From assembly GCF_001619875.1 (NCBI RefSeq), contig NZ_LRFC01000023.1, positions 248,001 to 312,000 of the forward strand: 64,000 nt of DNA. The letters are read 5' to 3'. How positions within the stretch are numbered: position 1 is the stretch's first letter; every line of letters starts with the position of its first letter. Origin of the DNA: Fictibacillus phosphorivorans. Lineage in GTDB: Bacteria > Bacillota > Bacilli > Bacillales > Fictibacillaceae. Below, piece by piece: positions 28,353 to 36,836 of the stretch. The notes beneath the pieces are model-generated. The model had not been told where the DNA came from, made no database searches, and saw only the letters and a list, made by a program, of their open reading frames with translations. The translations under genes were made by a program, and so were the position numbers.

Positions 28353-29207
28353 ATGCAGACTACATATTATGAAAATCAGAAGGTACAAAAACCTCAATTT
28401 ACTGCAGATTCTTGCTTTGACTATTATAACGAGCGGCTTCGTATCGATGACTATCGAGGATGCGTGAATCAATTAATCATATGGTTAGAAGAGGAAGCGA
28501 TAAAGAACAATTTTTATAAAGTAATTGTTAAATCTCGTTATGAGGATTTAGCTCTTTGGATTCAGCAAGGATATATCTATGAAGGGGAATTTACTCAATA
28601 TTTCAATGGTGCTTCTGCTATTGCCATGTGTAAATACTTTAACAATGAAAGAAGAAACAGTTTATATTGGATGGATGAAGACAACATATTAAAAGGAGTA
28701 ATGAAGTTGCCGCAAGGTGTTTCTCTAAGTCCATTACCTAAAGAATATTCAATCAGGATGGCTGATGTTCAGGATGTAAAGTCACTTGCAGAATTATATA
28801 GAGAAGTCTTTGAAGTATATCCTACACCAATGGATAATCCAGACTATGTTTTAAAAATGATACAATCTGGAACATTGTTTTGTGTGGTCGAACATGAAAA
28901 GAAAATAGTTAGTGCTGCTTCTGCTGATGTAAATTCAATGTATCATAATGCTGAGATTACGGATTGTGCGACCCTTCCAACTCATCGGAAATTCGGTCTA
29001 ATGAAGCACTTAGTGAACCAGCTTGAGAAAGAATTATTTAACCGTAGGATCTATTGTTCTTATTCTATCGCACGTGCATTATCTTTTGGTATGAATGCCG
29101 TTTTTTATCAAAAGGAATATAACTACAAAGGAAGGCTTGCTAACAACTGCAAGATTTTTGACAAATACGAAGATATGAATATTTGGGTAAAAGATCTATC
29201 ACGTTAG
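28353..29207 (+). CDS. ablB: Beta-lysine N6-acetyltransferase (AblB/YodP)
   Basis: The 284-residue two-part protein has a C-terminal GNAT domain (SIRMADVQDVKSLAELYREV, then TDCATLPTHRKFGLMKHLV) and an N-terminal domain special to the AblB/YodP family (DYRGCVNQLIIWLEE). It acetylates the epsilon amino group of beta-lysine made by KamA. The start is ATG 28353 after AGGAGGAG; upstream in-frame codons lack a site. It lies at the head of the kam cluster, upstream of the regulator gene rather than downstream of kamA. Confidence 0.93.
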   Translation: MQTTYYENQKVQKPQFTADSCFDYYNERLRIDDYRGCVNQLIIWLEEEAIKNNFYKVIVKSRYEDLALWIQQGYIYEGEFTQYFNGASAIAMCKYFNNERRNSLYWMDEDNILKGVMKLPQGVSLSPLPKEYSIRMADVQDVKSLAELYREVFEVYPTPMDNPDYVLKMIQSGTLFCVVEHEKKIVSAASADVNSMYHNAEITDCATLPTHRKFGLMKHLVNQLEKELFNRRIYCSYSIARALSFGMNAVFYQKEYNYKGRLANNCKIFDKYEDMNIWVKDLSR

Positions 29208-29262
29208 GTGCCGGATTTTTGGCACGTTATGACGAAAATTAAGCACTCTTGGTGGTGAGCAA

Positions 29263-30666
29263 ATGATGATATCTGGATCGATGGAAACAGCCGAAACGTT
29301 AAATGCTATTTTGAAAACAATTGATGAAGGTATCCATGTAGTTGATGCAGACGGTATAACGATCTTTTACAATACAGTTGCAGCAGCACTTGATGGATTA
29401 ACACCAGATGAAGTTCATAATTGTCATGTACTCGATGCGTTCCCCTCACTTACAAAGGAAACGAGCACTTTATTAAAGGTGATTCAAACAGGAAAACCAA
29501 TTTATAATGAACACCAATCGTATACAAACCTTAAAGGAAAACAAATCGATACGGTGAACTCCACTTTACCGCTTTGGCTGAATGGAGAGTTGATCGGTGC
29601 TGTAGAAGTGGCAAAAGACCTTTCCAAAGTCAAGCAACTATCTGAACAATTATTGGATTTACAATCAAAAATGAAAAAAATTAACAAAACACAAAAGAAC
29701 CAAACGTTTGCCACTTACAACTTCTCAGATATTATCACGAATGATTTAACGCTTAGTCAAGTTAAAGTGCAGTGTGAAAAAGCCTCACAAACGCATTCAC
29801 CCATTTTAATTTATGGGGAAACCGGAACCGGAAAAGAGATGTTTGTTCAAGCGATCCACAACTCTTCTAAACGCAGTTCAAAACCCTTTGTTGTTCAAAA
29901 CTGTGCGGCGATTCCCGGACCGCTGCTCGAAGGCATTTTATTTGGTACTACGAAAGGGAGTTTTACTGGAGCCATTGACCGGCCCGGAGTGTTTGAGTTG
30001 GCAGATGGAGGTACTTTGTTCTTAGACGAGCTTAATTCAATGCCTGTTGAGCTTCAAGCTAAGCTCCTTAGAGTCGTTCAAGAAGGAATGGTTCAACGAA
30101 TCGGGAGCCATGTTAACCGTAAAATTGATGTTAGAATCATCTCTGCACTTAATGAAAAACCAGAAGACTGTTTAAATACCGGCCGCTTAAGACATGATCT
30201 ATTTTATAGGTTGAATGTTGTTTATTTTGAACTCCCGTCTCTAAGGGAAAGGAAGGGAGACATTTCTTTTCTGATACAACATTTTATCAGTCATTTTAAT
30301 TCTGTTTTTCAAAAAAGCGTTGAAGGGATTACAACTGAGGCAGAACATGTGCTTCTAAACTATTCATGGCCAGGTAATGTACGCGAACTGAAACACGCCA
30401 TTGAACATAGTATGAATTTTGCCGAAGATCACTCCATGATTGGTCCAGAATTGCTGCCAAAACATGTTCCGATTTCAAGTAATTCCACATGTATAGAAGA
30501 AGGACTTGAGTTATCCTCTGTCCCTCCATTAAGACAAGCATTAGGAGATTATGAACAACAAATTATTCAGATGGCACTAAAACAAACATCTGGAAATATT
30601 CTTCAAGCAGCGAAAATTCTAGGAGTGCCTAGGCAAACCCTTCAATACAAAATGAAGCAAAGATAA
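29263..30666 (+). CDS. kamR: Sigma-54-dependent activator of the lysine cluster (KamR-like)
   Basis: The 467-residue regulator has an N-terminal PAS domain (about 8-120; ILKTIDEGIHVVDADGITIF), an AAA+ domain with Walker A GETGTGKE (about 185-192), the sigma-54 contact loop as GSFTGA (about 232-237, Ser for the usual Ala), LFLDELNSM for Walker B, and RLRHDLFYRLNVV, and a C-terminal Fis-type HTH (ILQAAKILGVPRQTLQYKM). PAS likely senses a metabolite. It sits between ablB and kamA, and a -24/-12 promoter precedes kamA, so control of this cluster is inferred, as reported for KamR in B. thuringiensis. Confidence 0.9.
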   Translation: MMISGSMETAETLNAILKTIDEGIHVVDADGITIFYNTVAAALDGLTPDEVHNCHVLDAFPSLTKETSTLLKVIQTGKPIYNEHQSYTNLKGKQIDTVNSTLPLWLNGELIGAVEVAKDLSKVKQLSEQLLDLQSKMKKINKTQKNQTFATYNFSDIITNDLTLSQVKVQCEKASQTHSPILIYGETGTGKEMFVQAIHNSSKRSSKPFVVQNCAAIPGPLLEGILFGTTKGSFTGAIDRPGVFELADGGTLFLDELNSMPVELQAKLLRVVQEGMVQRIGSHVNRKIDVRIISALNEKPEDCLNTGRLRHDLFYRLNVVYFELPSLRERKGDISFLIQHFISHFNSVFQKSVEGITTEAEHVLLNYSWPGNVRELKHAIEHSMNFAEDHSMIGPELLPKHVPISSNSTCIEEGLELSSVPPLRQALGDYEQQIIQMALKQTSGNILQAAKILGVPRQTLQYKMKQR

Positions 30667-30693
30667 ACTGCCAATTTTTCGGCAGTTTTTCTT
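30665..30693 (+). terminator. Terminator after kamR
   Basis: AAACTGCC pairs with GGCAGTTT around a T-rich loop and is followed by TTTTTC. It ends transcription before the separate kamA promoter. Confidence 0.88.
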
Positions 30694-30761
30694 TTTGTTA
30701 GGAATTTATAAAGGCTGTTTTCTAAAGGTTGTTTTGGTATTCATTTTTGCTTTCGAAAGTA

Positions 30762-30881
30762 GTTGCTTTATGTTCCAGGTGCTTCGCTTTCCGCGGGCAG
30801 GCGGTGAACCACATTCATAACGTTTCACTTTTAATTGTCTCATCATCCCGCCTGGAACGTGAATTAAATCACCTCCAAAAC
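30762..30881 (-). repeat. Foldback intergenic repeat, copy 4 (degenerate)
   Basis: This copy is inverted relative to copies 1-3. It has TTCCAGGTGCTTCGCTTTCC and GCAGGCGGTGA of the core, but the far end (TCACCTCCAAAAC) is decayed. It lies between the kamR terminator and the kamA promoter. The remaining bases of this 371-nt gap show only the terminator and promoter. Confidence 0.8.
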
Positions 30882-30984
30882 AGAAATGTTGAGACAGATT
30901 TTTCTACTATGTATATTGGCCCACAATCAGCAGACATTGCATAATCTATAGGTAAATCAAATAAATTCTGAAATTTCTGTAACT

Positions 30985-31000
30985 TGGCATGTATCTTGCA
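30985..31000 (+). promoter_or_regulatory. Sigma-54 (-24/-12) promoter of kamA
   Basis: TGGCAT (30985-30990), a 5-nt spacer, then TTGCA (30996-31000) fit the TGGCAC-N5-TTGCW consensus with one mismatch. It lies 38 nt upstream of the kamA ATG and about 320 nt past the gene for a sigma-54 activator. Upstream activator sites for KamR would be expected in the preceding 200 nt, where copy 4 of the foldback repeat sits. Confidence 0.85.
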
Positions 31001-31037
31001 AGAGTATGAAGTGTAGAAATAAAAGGAGGTCGTTGAC

Positions 31038-32465
31038 ATGCCTGTAGTGAATGGATTATTCAAACCTAAGAAACATTGGAAAGAATTTGAGTTATGGAAA
31101 GATGTGACAGAAGAACAATGGAATGATTGGTTATGGCAGCTTACGAACACCATCAGAAATTTAAAAGACTTAAAAAGTATCATCAATCTGACACCTGAAG
31201 AAGAAGAAGGGGTCAAAATTTCCACGATGACCATACCTTTAAATATTACACCTTATTACGCCTGGCTAATGGATCAAGATGATCCAAGGTGTCCGATCCG
31301 TATGCAGTCAGTACCAATCGGAAAGGAAATATTAAAGACGAAATACGATTTAGAAGATCCTTTACATGAGGATGAAGATTCTCCTGTACCAGGGTTAACA
31401 CATCGATATCCAGACCGCGTACTCTTTCTTGTAACCAATCAGTGTTCCATGTACTGCCGTTATTGTACGAGAAGAAGGTTCTCTGGACAAATTGGAATGG
31501 GTGTTCCAAAGAAACAGCTTGATGCAGCCATCAATTATATAAGAAGCAATCCTCAAGTTAGAGACTGTTTAATCTCGGGTGGTGACGGATTACTAATTAA
31601 TGACAACATCTTGGAATATATTTTAAAGAACTTAAGAGAAATCCCGCACCTTGAAATCATTAGAATCGGCACACGAGCACCTGTCGTCTTTCCACAAAGA
31701 ATTACTGAAAATCTATGCAATATTTTAAAGAAATATCATCCAGTTTGGCTTAACACACATTTCAATACTTCATTAGAGATCACAGAAGAGTCTAAAAGAG
31801 CGTGTGAAATGCTTGCTAATGCCGGTGTTCCCGTAGGTAACCAGTCTGTAATCCTAGCTGGCATCAATGACAGTGTTCCGATCATGAAAAAGCTGATGCA
31901 TGATCTTGTGAAAATTCGAGTTCGCCCATATTACATCTACCAATGCGATTTATCTGAGGGGATCGGACATTTCAGAGCACCTGTTTCAAAAGGGTTGGAA
32001 ATTATTGAAGGACTGCGGGGTCATACGTCTGGTTATGCTGTTCCAACATTTGTAGTTGATGCTCCTGGAGGCGGAGGTAAAATTGCCGTTCAGCCTAACT
32101 ACTTGATCTCTCAATCGCCAGAAAAAGTAGTTCTTAGAAACTTTGAGGGAGTGATCACTTCTTATCCAGAACCTCAAAACTATCAAGCTGGCAGGGCAGA
32201 TGCTTACTTCAATGAAGTAATGGGCACAGATCATATTAAGCCTACGATCGGTGTATCAGCTCTCATGCGAGACGAAGCTTTCAATCTTGTTCCACAAGGA
32301 TTAAAACGTCTTGAAAGAAGAGAAGATTATGGAGCTAATCCTGAGCATAGTTCTTTAAAAGATAAGCGAGATAAACGTGATGAACTTAAAGAGAAAAAAT
32401 TTAAGTTCGAACAGACGAAAGACGAAGGAGTTTCACTGTCTGCTGAAGAACAAAAGAATGCATAG
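31038..32465 (+). CDS. kamA: Lysine 2,3-aminomutase
   Basis: This radical SAM and PLP enzyme converts L-lysine to L-beta-lysine. The 475-residue product has the iron-sulfur motif CSMYCRYCTRR (Cys136, 140, 143), ISGGDGLLINDNIL, and near the C-terminus VDAPGGGGKIAVQPNYL, all typical of KamA. The start ATG follows AAAGGAGG. The C-terminal tail is charged and helical. It heads a run of genes up to 38.1 kb, behind the -24/-12 promoter. Confidence 0.97.
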   Translation: MPVVNGLFKPKKHWKEFELWKDVTEEQWNDWLWQLTNTIRNLKDLKSIINLTPEEEEGVKISTMTIPLNITPYYAWLMDQDDPRCPIRMQSVPIGKEILKTKYDLEDPLHEDEDSPVPGLTHRYPDRVLFLVTNQCSMYCRYCTRRRFSGQIGMGVPKKQLDAAINYIRSNPQVRDCLISGGDGLLINDNILEYILKNLREIPHLEIIRIGTRAPVVFPQRITENLCNILKKYHPVWLNTHFNTSLEITEESKRACEMLANAGVPVGNQSVILAGINDSVPIMKKLMHDLVKIRVRPYYIYQCDLSEGIGHFRAPVSKGLEIIEGLRGHTSGYAVPTFVVDAPGGGGKIAVQPNYLISQSPEKVVLRNFEGVITSYPEPQNYQAGRADAYFNEVMGTDHIKPTIGVSALMRDEAFNLVPQGLKRLERREDYGANPEHSSLKDKRDKRDELKEKKFKFEQTKDEGVSLSAEEQKNA

Positions 32466-32478
32466 AAAGGAGGATAAC

Positions 32479-32751
32479 ATGAAGTGTTTATGGTGTGAAA
32501 GTGAAAAAGCAGAACAGACAGGACTAACGGGTTATTGGGAACTGCCAGATGGTTCAAGAGCCGTTGAAATAACTGTAATCCCTTCTGTTTCCTGCTCTTC
32601 TTGCGGTATGGAATATCAAGAGGACCATATTGTGGATGAAATTGAGGATCAGCTTATGTTAATTGATACGAAGAAAATAGATTCAACGATTTCTTATAAT
32701 GATTTAATGAGCATTCCAAGGTTTTTAAAGAAAAACTACTTTAAGATTTAA
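32479..32751 (+). CDS. yokU: YokU-family zinc-ribbon-like protein
   Basis: The 90-residue protein starts MKCLWCESEKAEQTGLTGYW and has CxxC pairs CLWC and CSSC that probably bind zinc. The YokU family accompanies kamA in bacilli; its function is unknown. AAAGGAGG is 6-7 nt before the ATG at 32479. It starts 13 nt after kamA and is surely on the same transcript. Confidence 0.88.
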   Translation: MKCLWCESEKAEQTGLTGYWELPDGSRAVEITVIPSVSCSSCGMEYQEDHIVDEIEDQLMLIDTKKIDSTISYNDLMSIPRFLKKNYFKI

Positions 32752-32834
32752 CATCATATATAGTGGAGGGAAATGTCTGGTTGCATGCATTAAAGGCATT
32801 TCCTTTTTAACCTCGTGAGGAAGGAGCCTTTTTT

Positions 32835-34202
32835 ATGAGAAAATCACATCTCATCAAACCGGTTCTTGGAAACAACTATCCTGTTATCAGTCATGGTAAA
32901 GGAATCTATTTATATGATAAAGACGGCAAGCAGTATATCGATGGATCTTCCGGTGCCATAACTGCAAATATCGGGCATGGTGTCCGCGAAATTGCAGAAG
33001 CGATGTGGAATCAGGCACAACATGTTTCTTTTATATACCGATCACAGTTTACTAGTGATGCTGCAGAACAGTTAGCAGAAAAAATTGCTGAATACGCTCC
33101 TGTTGATCTAAATTCAGTCTTCTTTGTGAATAGTGGTTCTGAAGCAACCGAGACAGCATTAAAGGTTGCTATTCAGTATTTTCAAGAACAAGGCAACATG
33201 ACGAAAACAAAAGTTATATCCAGATGGACCAGTTATCACGGAATTACCTTAGGTGCTCTATCCATGTCAGGTCATCAGTTAAGACGGCAACGCTTTACTC
33301 CGCTTTTGGAAGATTTTCCAGCTGCACCCGCTCCATATTGCTATCAATGTCCGCTAAAAGAAACGTATCCTGGATGCGGTGTAAAGTGTGCTGATGAATT
33401 GGAAACAATCATACAAAGTATTGGACCTGATCAAATTGCTGCTTTTATTGCTGAACCAGTTATAGGGGCATCAGGGGGAGCAATCGCCCCGCCTGACGAA
33501 TATTTTGCAAGAATAAGAGCTGTTTGTGATAAATATGATATTTTATTTATCGCAGATGAAGTAATGACAGGTATGGGAAGAACAGGAAAGATGTTTGCTA
33601 TGGAACACTGGAACGTCATTCCTGACATCATAGCTTTAGGGAAGGGCATGAGTGCTGGATATACACCAATGGCAGCAACAATCGTTTCGGACCGTATCAT
33701 GAATGTGATTGAAGCAGGCAGCAAAGTTGTAATGAGTGGCCATACATTCAGCGCTAATCCTCAATCAGCAGCAGTTTGTTTAGCTGTTTTGGATTATATG
33801 GAGAAAAACAAACTTCAAGATAACGCAGAGGTTACAGGTCAGTATTTAATTACTCAACTGCAACGGTTGCAGTGGAAATATCCGTTAATTGGGGATATAA
33901 GAGGAAAAGGGCTGTTATGCGGTATTGAATTGGTTAGAGATCCAATTTCAAGAGAACCTTTCGATTTAAGCACGAAAGTAACTGACAGGCTTCTTTCCAT
34001 TTGTTTTGAAAAAGGGTTGCTTGTCTATCCAGCGGTTGGAGGTGTAACTGGATTCTCCGGTGACTCAATCATTATATCTCCGCCATTAACCGTTACGAAA
34101 GAACAAATTGCTGACGTGATAGATATTCTCGATCAATCATTAAGTGATCTAACCACCCAATTAATTACAGATGGACTATACGTTACAGAAGCGACAAGCT
34201 AA
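32835..34202 (+). CDS. yodT: Class III aminotransferase YodT
   Basis: The 455-residue PLP aminotransferase has FVNSGSEATETALKVA, SRWTSYHGITLGALSMSG, IADEVMTGMGRTG, and the PLP lysine in ALGKGMSAGYTPMAA. By place and family it is YodT, thought to remove the 3-amino group of acetyl-beta-lysine. The substrate is inferred from pathway context. Two pairs of cysteines (YCYQCPL, YPGCGVKC) could bind metal. GAGGAAGGAG precedes the ATG. Confidence 0.9.
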   Translation: MRKSHLIKPVLGNNYPVISHGKGIYLYDKDGKQYIDGSSGAITANIGHGVREIAEAMWNQAQHVSFIYRSQFTSDAAEQLAEKIAEYAPVDLNSVFFVNSGSEATETALKVAIQYFQEQGNMTKTKVISRWTSYHGITLGALSMSGHQLRRQRFTPLLEDFPAAPAPYCYQCPLKETYPGCGVKCADELETIIQSIGPDQIAAFIAEPVIGASGGAIAPPDEYFARIRAVCDKYDILFIADEVMTGMGRTGKMFAMEHWNVIPDIIALGKGMSAGYTPMAATIVSDRIMNVIEAGSKVVMSGHTFSANPQSAAVCLAVLDYMEKNKLQDNAEVTGQYLITQLQRLQWKYPLIGDIRGKGLLCGIELVRDPISREPFDLSTKVTDRLLSICFEKGLLVYPAVGGVTGFSGDSIIISPPLTVTKEQIADVIDILDQSLSDLTTQLITDGLYVTEATS

Positions 34203-34217
34203 AAAGAGGTGTTATTG

Positions 34218-34949
34218 ATGGTCCAAAGTGTAAATAAACAGATTTCTTTAGAGAGCGCTTCCAACTATTTTTTTAATGGTATGTCTCTAATGGTTGGAGG
34301 GTTTGGAGGGGTTGGTGCTCCTCCTTCTCTCGTTAATCTAATTCTTGAAAAAGGCATTCAAGATATTTTTTTAATTAGCAATGATACTGGATTTCCTTGG
34401 ATTGGTCCGGGGAAACTCATTACAGAAAAAAGAGTGAAAAAGTTGATCGCATCTCATATTGGCTCAAATCCCGAAGCAGGAAAACAAATGCAAGAAGGAT
34501 CTTTAGAGGTAGAATTTGTACCACAGGGGACTCTTGCGGAAAAGATAAGAGCAGGTGGAATGGGTCTTGGCGGTATTTTAGTTGATGTAGGTTTAGGAAC
34601 AGTCGTTGAAGCGAAGAAAGAAAAGATCTTTGTAGACAAAAAAGAATATATGATCGAAACTGCACTGACTGCTGATGTATCTATCGTGTATGCCAAAAAA
34701 GCCGATTTGTACGGAAACCTTATCTATGACAAAAGTGCCCGAAATACCAACCCATTAGTCGCAACTGCTGGGCAGATTACGATTGCGGAGGTAGAAGAAA
34801 TTGTTCCAGTCGGTTCACTTGACCCCGAAGAAATCATTACACCAGGCGTCTTCGTCGACTATATCATCCAAAGTAAAGGAGTGGACTGGAAATGGGTTTG
34901 GGAACTGAAACAAGACAAAGAATCGCAAGAAGGGCAGCACTCGAAATAA
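34218..34949 (+). CDS. yodS: CoA-transferase subunit A (YodS)
   Basis: The 243-residue alpha subunit of a class I CoA-transferase has MVGGFGGVGAPPSLVNLIL near the start and a GMGLGGILVDVGLGTVVE segment. With YodR it should form a CoA-transferase acting on the acetamido keto acid of the lysine route. The start is ATG 34218 after AGAGGTG; GTG 34209 lies inside that site. Its 3' end overlaps yodR by 58 nt. Confidence 0.9.
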   Translation: MVQSVNKQISLESASNYFFNGMSLMVGGFGGVGAPPSLVNLILEKGIQDIFLISNDTGFPWIGPGKLITEKRVKKLIASHIGSNPEAGKQMQEGSLEVEFVPQGTLAEKIRAGGMGLGGILVDVGLGTVVEAKKEKIFVDKKEYMIETALTADVSIVYAKKADLYGNLIYDKSARNTNPLVATAGQITIAEVEEIVPVGSLDPEEIITPGVFVDYIIQSKGVDWKWVWELKQDKESQEGQHSK

Positions 34950-35554
34950 AGAATGGAATGACCGTAAACTTAGGCATCGGTATCCCAACACTTGTTGCTG
35001 ACTACATCTCTACGGATTTACATATTATGCTTCACACAGAGAACGGCATCCTTGGTATGGGTGGCTCGCCTCTAGCGGGACATGAAGACGGAAACCTATC
35101 AAATGCAGGCGGATACCCGGTTACAATACAGCCTGGTGCTTCTTATTTTGATAGTGCCACGGCATTTGGAATCATTCGCAAAGGACTGCTAGATGTAACC
35201 ATTTTAGGCGCCTTGGAAGTAAGCGAACGAGGAGATATCGCAAACTGGATCGTACCAGGTAAACGGGTACCTGGTATGGGCGGTGCGATTGATCTCGCAC
35301 AAAAAGCAAAGAAAGTTATTATATTAATGAACCACACTGATAAAAACGGTAATCCTAAAATTGTTAAGAACTGCTCACTTCCCTTAACAGTTAAAGAAGG
35401 AGCAAACATGATCATAACTGAAAAAGCTGTCTTTCAATGTGAGAACGGAAAGCTGTACCTACGCGAAATAATGAACCCTTATACGGTAGAAGATGTTATT
35501 CAAACAACAGGTGCTTCTATCGTTATTGACGAACAAGTATCTGTTTTTCAATAA
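34892..35554 (+). CDS. yodR: CoA-transferase subunit B (YodR)
   Basis: The 220-residue beta subunit contains LGIGIPTLVADYI and the catalytic glutamate motif HTENGILGMG (Glu near residue 51), then SFDS-like ASYFDSATAF. It starts inside yodS with its own AAAGGAG site; the 58-nt overlap suggests translational coupling that keeps the subunits equal. The partner and pathway role follow from context. Confidence 0.9.
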   Translation: MGLGTETRQRIARRAALEIKNGMTVNLGIGIPTLVADYISTDLHIMLHTENGILGMGGSPLAGHEDGNLSNAGGYPVTIQPGASYFDSATAFGIIRKGLLDVTILGALEVSERGDIANWIVPGKRVPGMGGAIDLAQKAKKVIILMNHTDKNGNPKIVKNCSLPLTVKEGANMIITEKAVFQCENGKLYLREIMNPYTVEDVIQTTGASIVIDEQVSVFQ

Positions 35555-35573
35555 ATGTTTAGGGAGGTTACAC

Positions 35574-36836
35574 ATGCTAGTAAAAGAAAAGCTCTCAAAT
35601 TGGCTGATAAACGAACGGGATAAAGCAGTAGAATTTCTGCAAAAAACAGTGCAAGAGGCAAGTACGACTGGCAATGAAACAGGCGTACAGCACTTGATTG
35701 CCCAGAAACTAAAGGAAATTGGGCTTGAAGTTGATATGTGGTATCCAATTGGTGAAGAATTAGCAAAGCACCCAAACTTTTGCGCAAGTCGAACAGATTT
35801 CAGTACAAGTCCTAATGTTGTTGGCATTTGGCGAGGAACGGGAAACGGTCGTTCTCTTGTTCTTAACGGGCATATTGATGTTGTCCCTGAAGGTGATCTA
35901 ACACAATGGGAAGAACATCCTTATAGCGGTAAGGTAATTGACGGAAAGCTTTATGGAAGAGGATCTACAGATATGAAAGGCGGGAATCTATCACTTCTTC
36001 TTGCTATTCAAGCTTTAAAAGAAACAGGTGCAGAGCTAAAGGGGGATTTGTTCTTTCATAGTGTTATAGAAGAAGAAAGCGGAGGTGCAGGAACACTTGC
36101 GGCAGTACTACGGGGTTATAAAGCAGATGCAGCGATCATTCCTGAACCTACGAATATGAAAATATTTCCGGCTCAGCAAGGTTCAATGTGGTTTCGATTA
36201 ACGATAAAAGGAAAAGCAGCACATGGAGGTACGCGTTATGAAGGAGTTAGCGCGATTGAAAAAGCTGGTGTTGTTCTTTCAGCAATCAAAGACCTAGAAA
36301 CGGTTCGCAACAAGAGAATTACAGATCCATTATACAAAGATATCCCCATTCCTGTTCCTATAAATGTAGGGAAAATAGGGGGCGGGAATTGGCCTTCATC
36401 TGTACCAGATTCGGTTGAACTGGAAGGAAGAATCGGAGTTGCTCCTAACGAAACACTTGAAGATGTAAAAGCCGAACTAGAAAGCTATCTATCTAATCTT
36501 TCAGATTCATGGTTAAAAGACAACCCGATCACAATCGAATGGTTTGGAGCTCAATGGCTGCCTGGTTTAATTGAAACCGACCATCCATTAATGAACATCC
36601 TTCGCAAGAATTTTGAAGGTGTTACAGGAAATGAACCGATTATAGAAGCATCTCCTTGGGGGACGGACGGAGGACTTTTATCTCAAGTTGGAGATACACC
36701 TTCTATCGTGTTTGGTCCAGGTGTTACGGCAGTCGCTCATTACCCAAATGAATATATCGAGATTACAAAGATTATAGAAACTGCTGAGATTATTGCATTA
36801 ACGATTTATGACTGGTGCGGAGGCGAGAATCTATGA
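35574..36836 (+). CDS. yodQ: M20-family amidohydrolase/deacetylase YodQ
   Basis: The 420-residue metallohydrolase of the ArgE/DapE/ACY1 type has NGHIDVVPEGD (His-Asp metal ligands), GRGSTDMKGGN, and IEEESGGAGT with the catalytic and metal glutamates. In the kam cluster it is expected to remove the acetyl group from an acetamido intermediate such as 4-acetamidobutyrate; that substrate is inferred. The start is ATG 35574 after AGGGAGG, not the longer frame from 35493. Its stop overlaps the next start (ATGA). Confidence 0.9.
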   Translation: MLVKEKLSNWLINERDKAVEFLQKTVQEASTTGNETGVQHLIAQKLKEIGLEVDMWYPIGEELAKHPNFCASRTDFSTSPNVVGIWRGTGNGRSLVLNGHIDVVPEGDLTQWEEHPYSGKVIDGKLYGRGSTDMKGGNLSLLLAIQALKETGAELKGDLFFHSVIEEESGGAGTLAAVLRGYKADAAIIPEPTNMKIFPAQQGSMWFRLTIKGKAAHGGTRYEGVSAIEKAGVVLSAIKDLETVRNKRITDPLYKDIPIPVPINVGKIGGGNWPSSVPDSVELEGRIGVAPNETLEDVKAELESYLSNLSDSWLKDNPITIEWFGAQWLPGLIETDHPLMNILRKNFEGVTGNEPIIEASPWGTDGGLLSQVGDTPSIVFGPGVTAVAHYPNEYIEITKIIETAEIIALTIYDWCGGENL

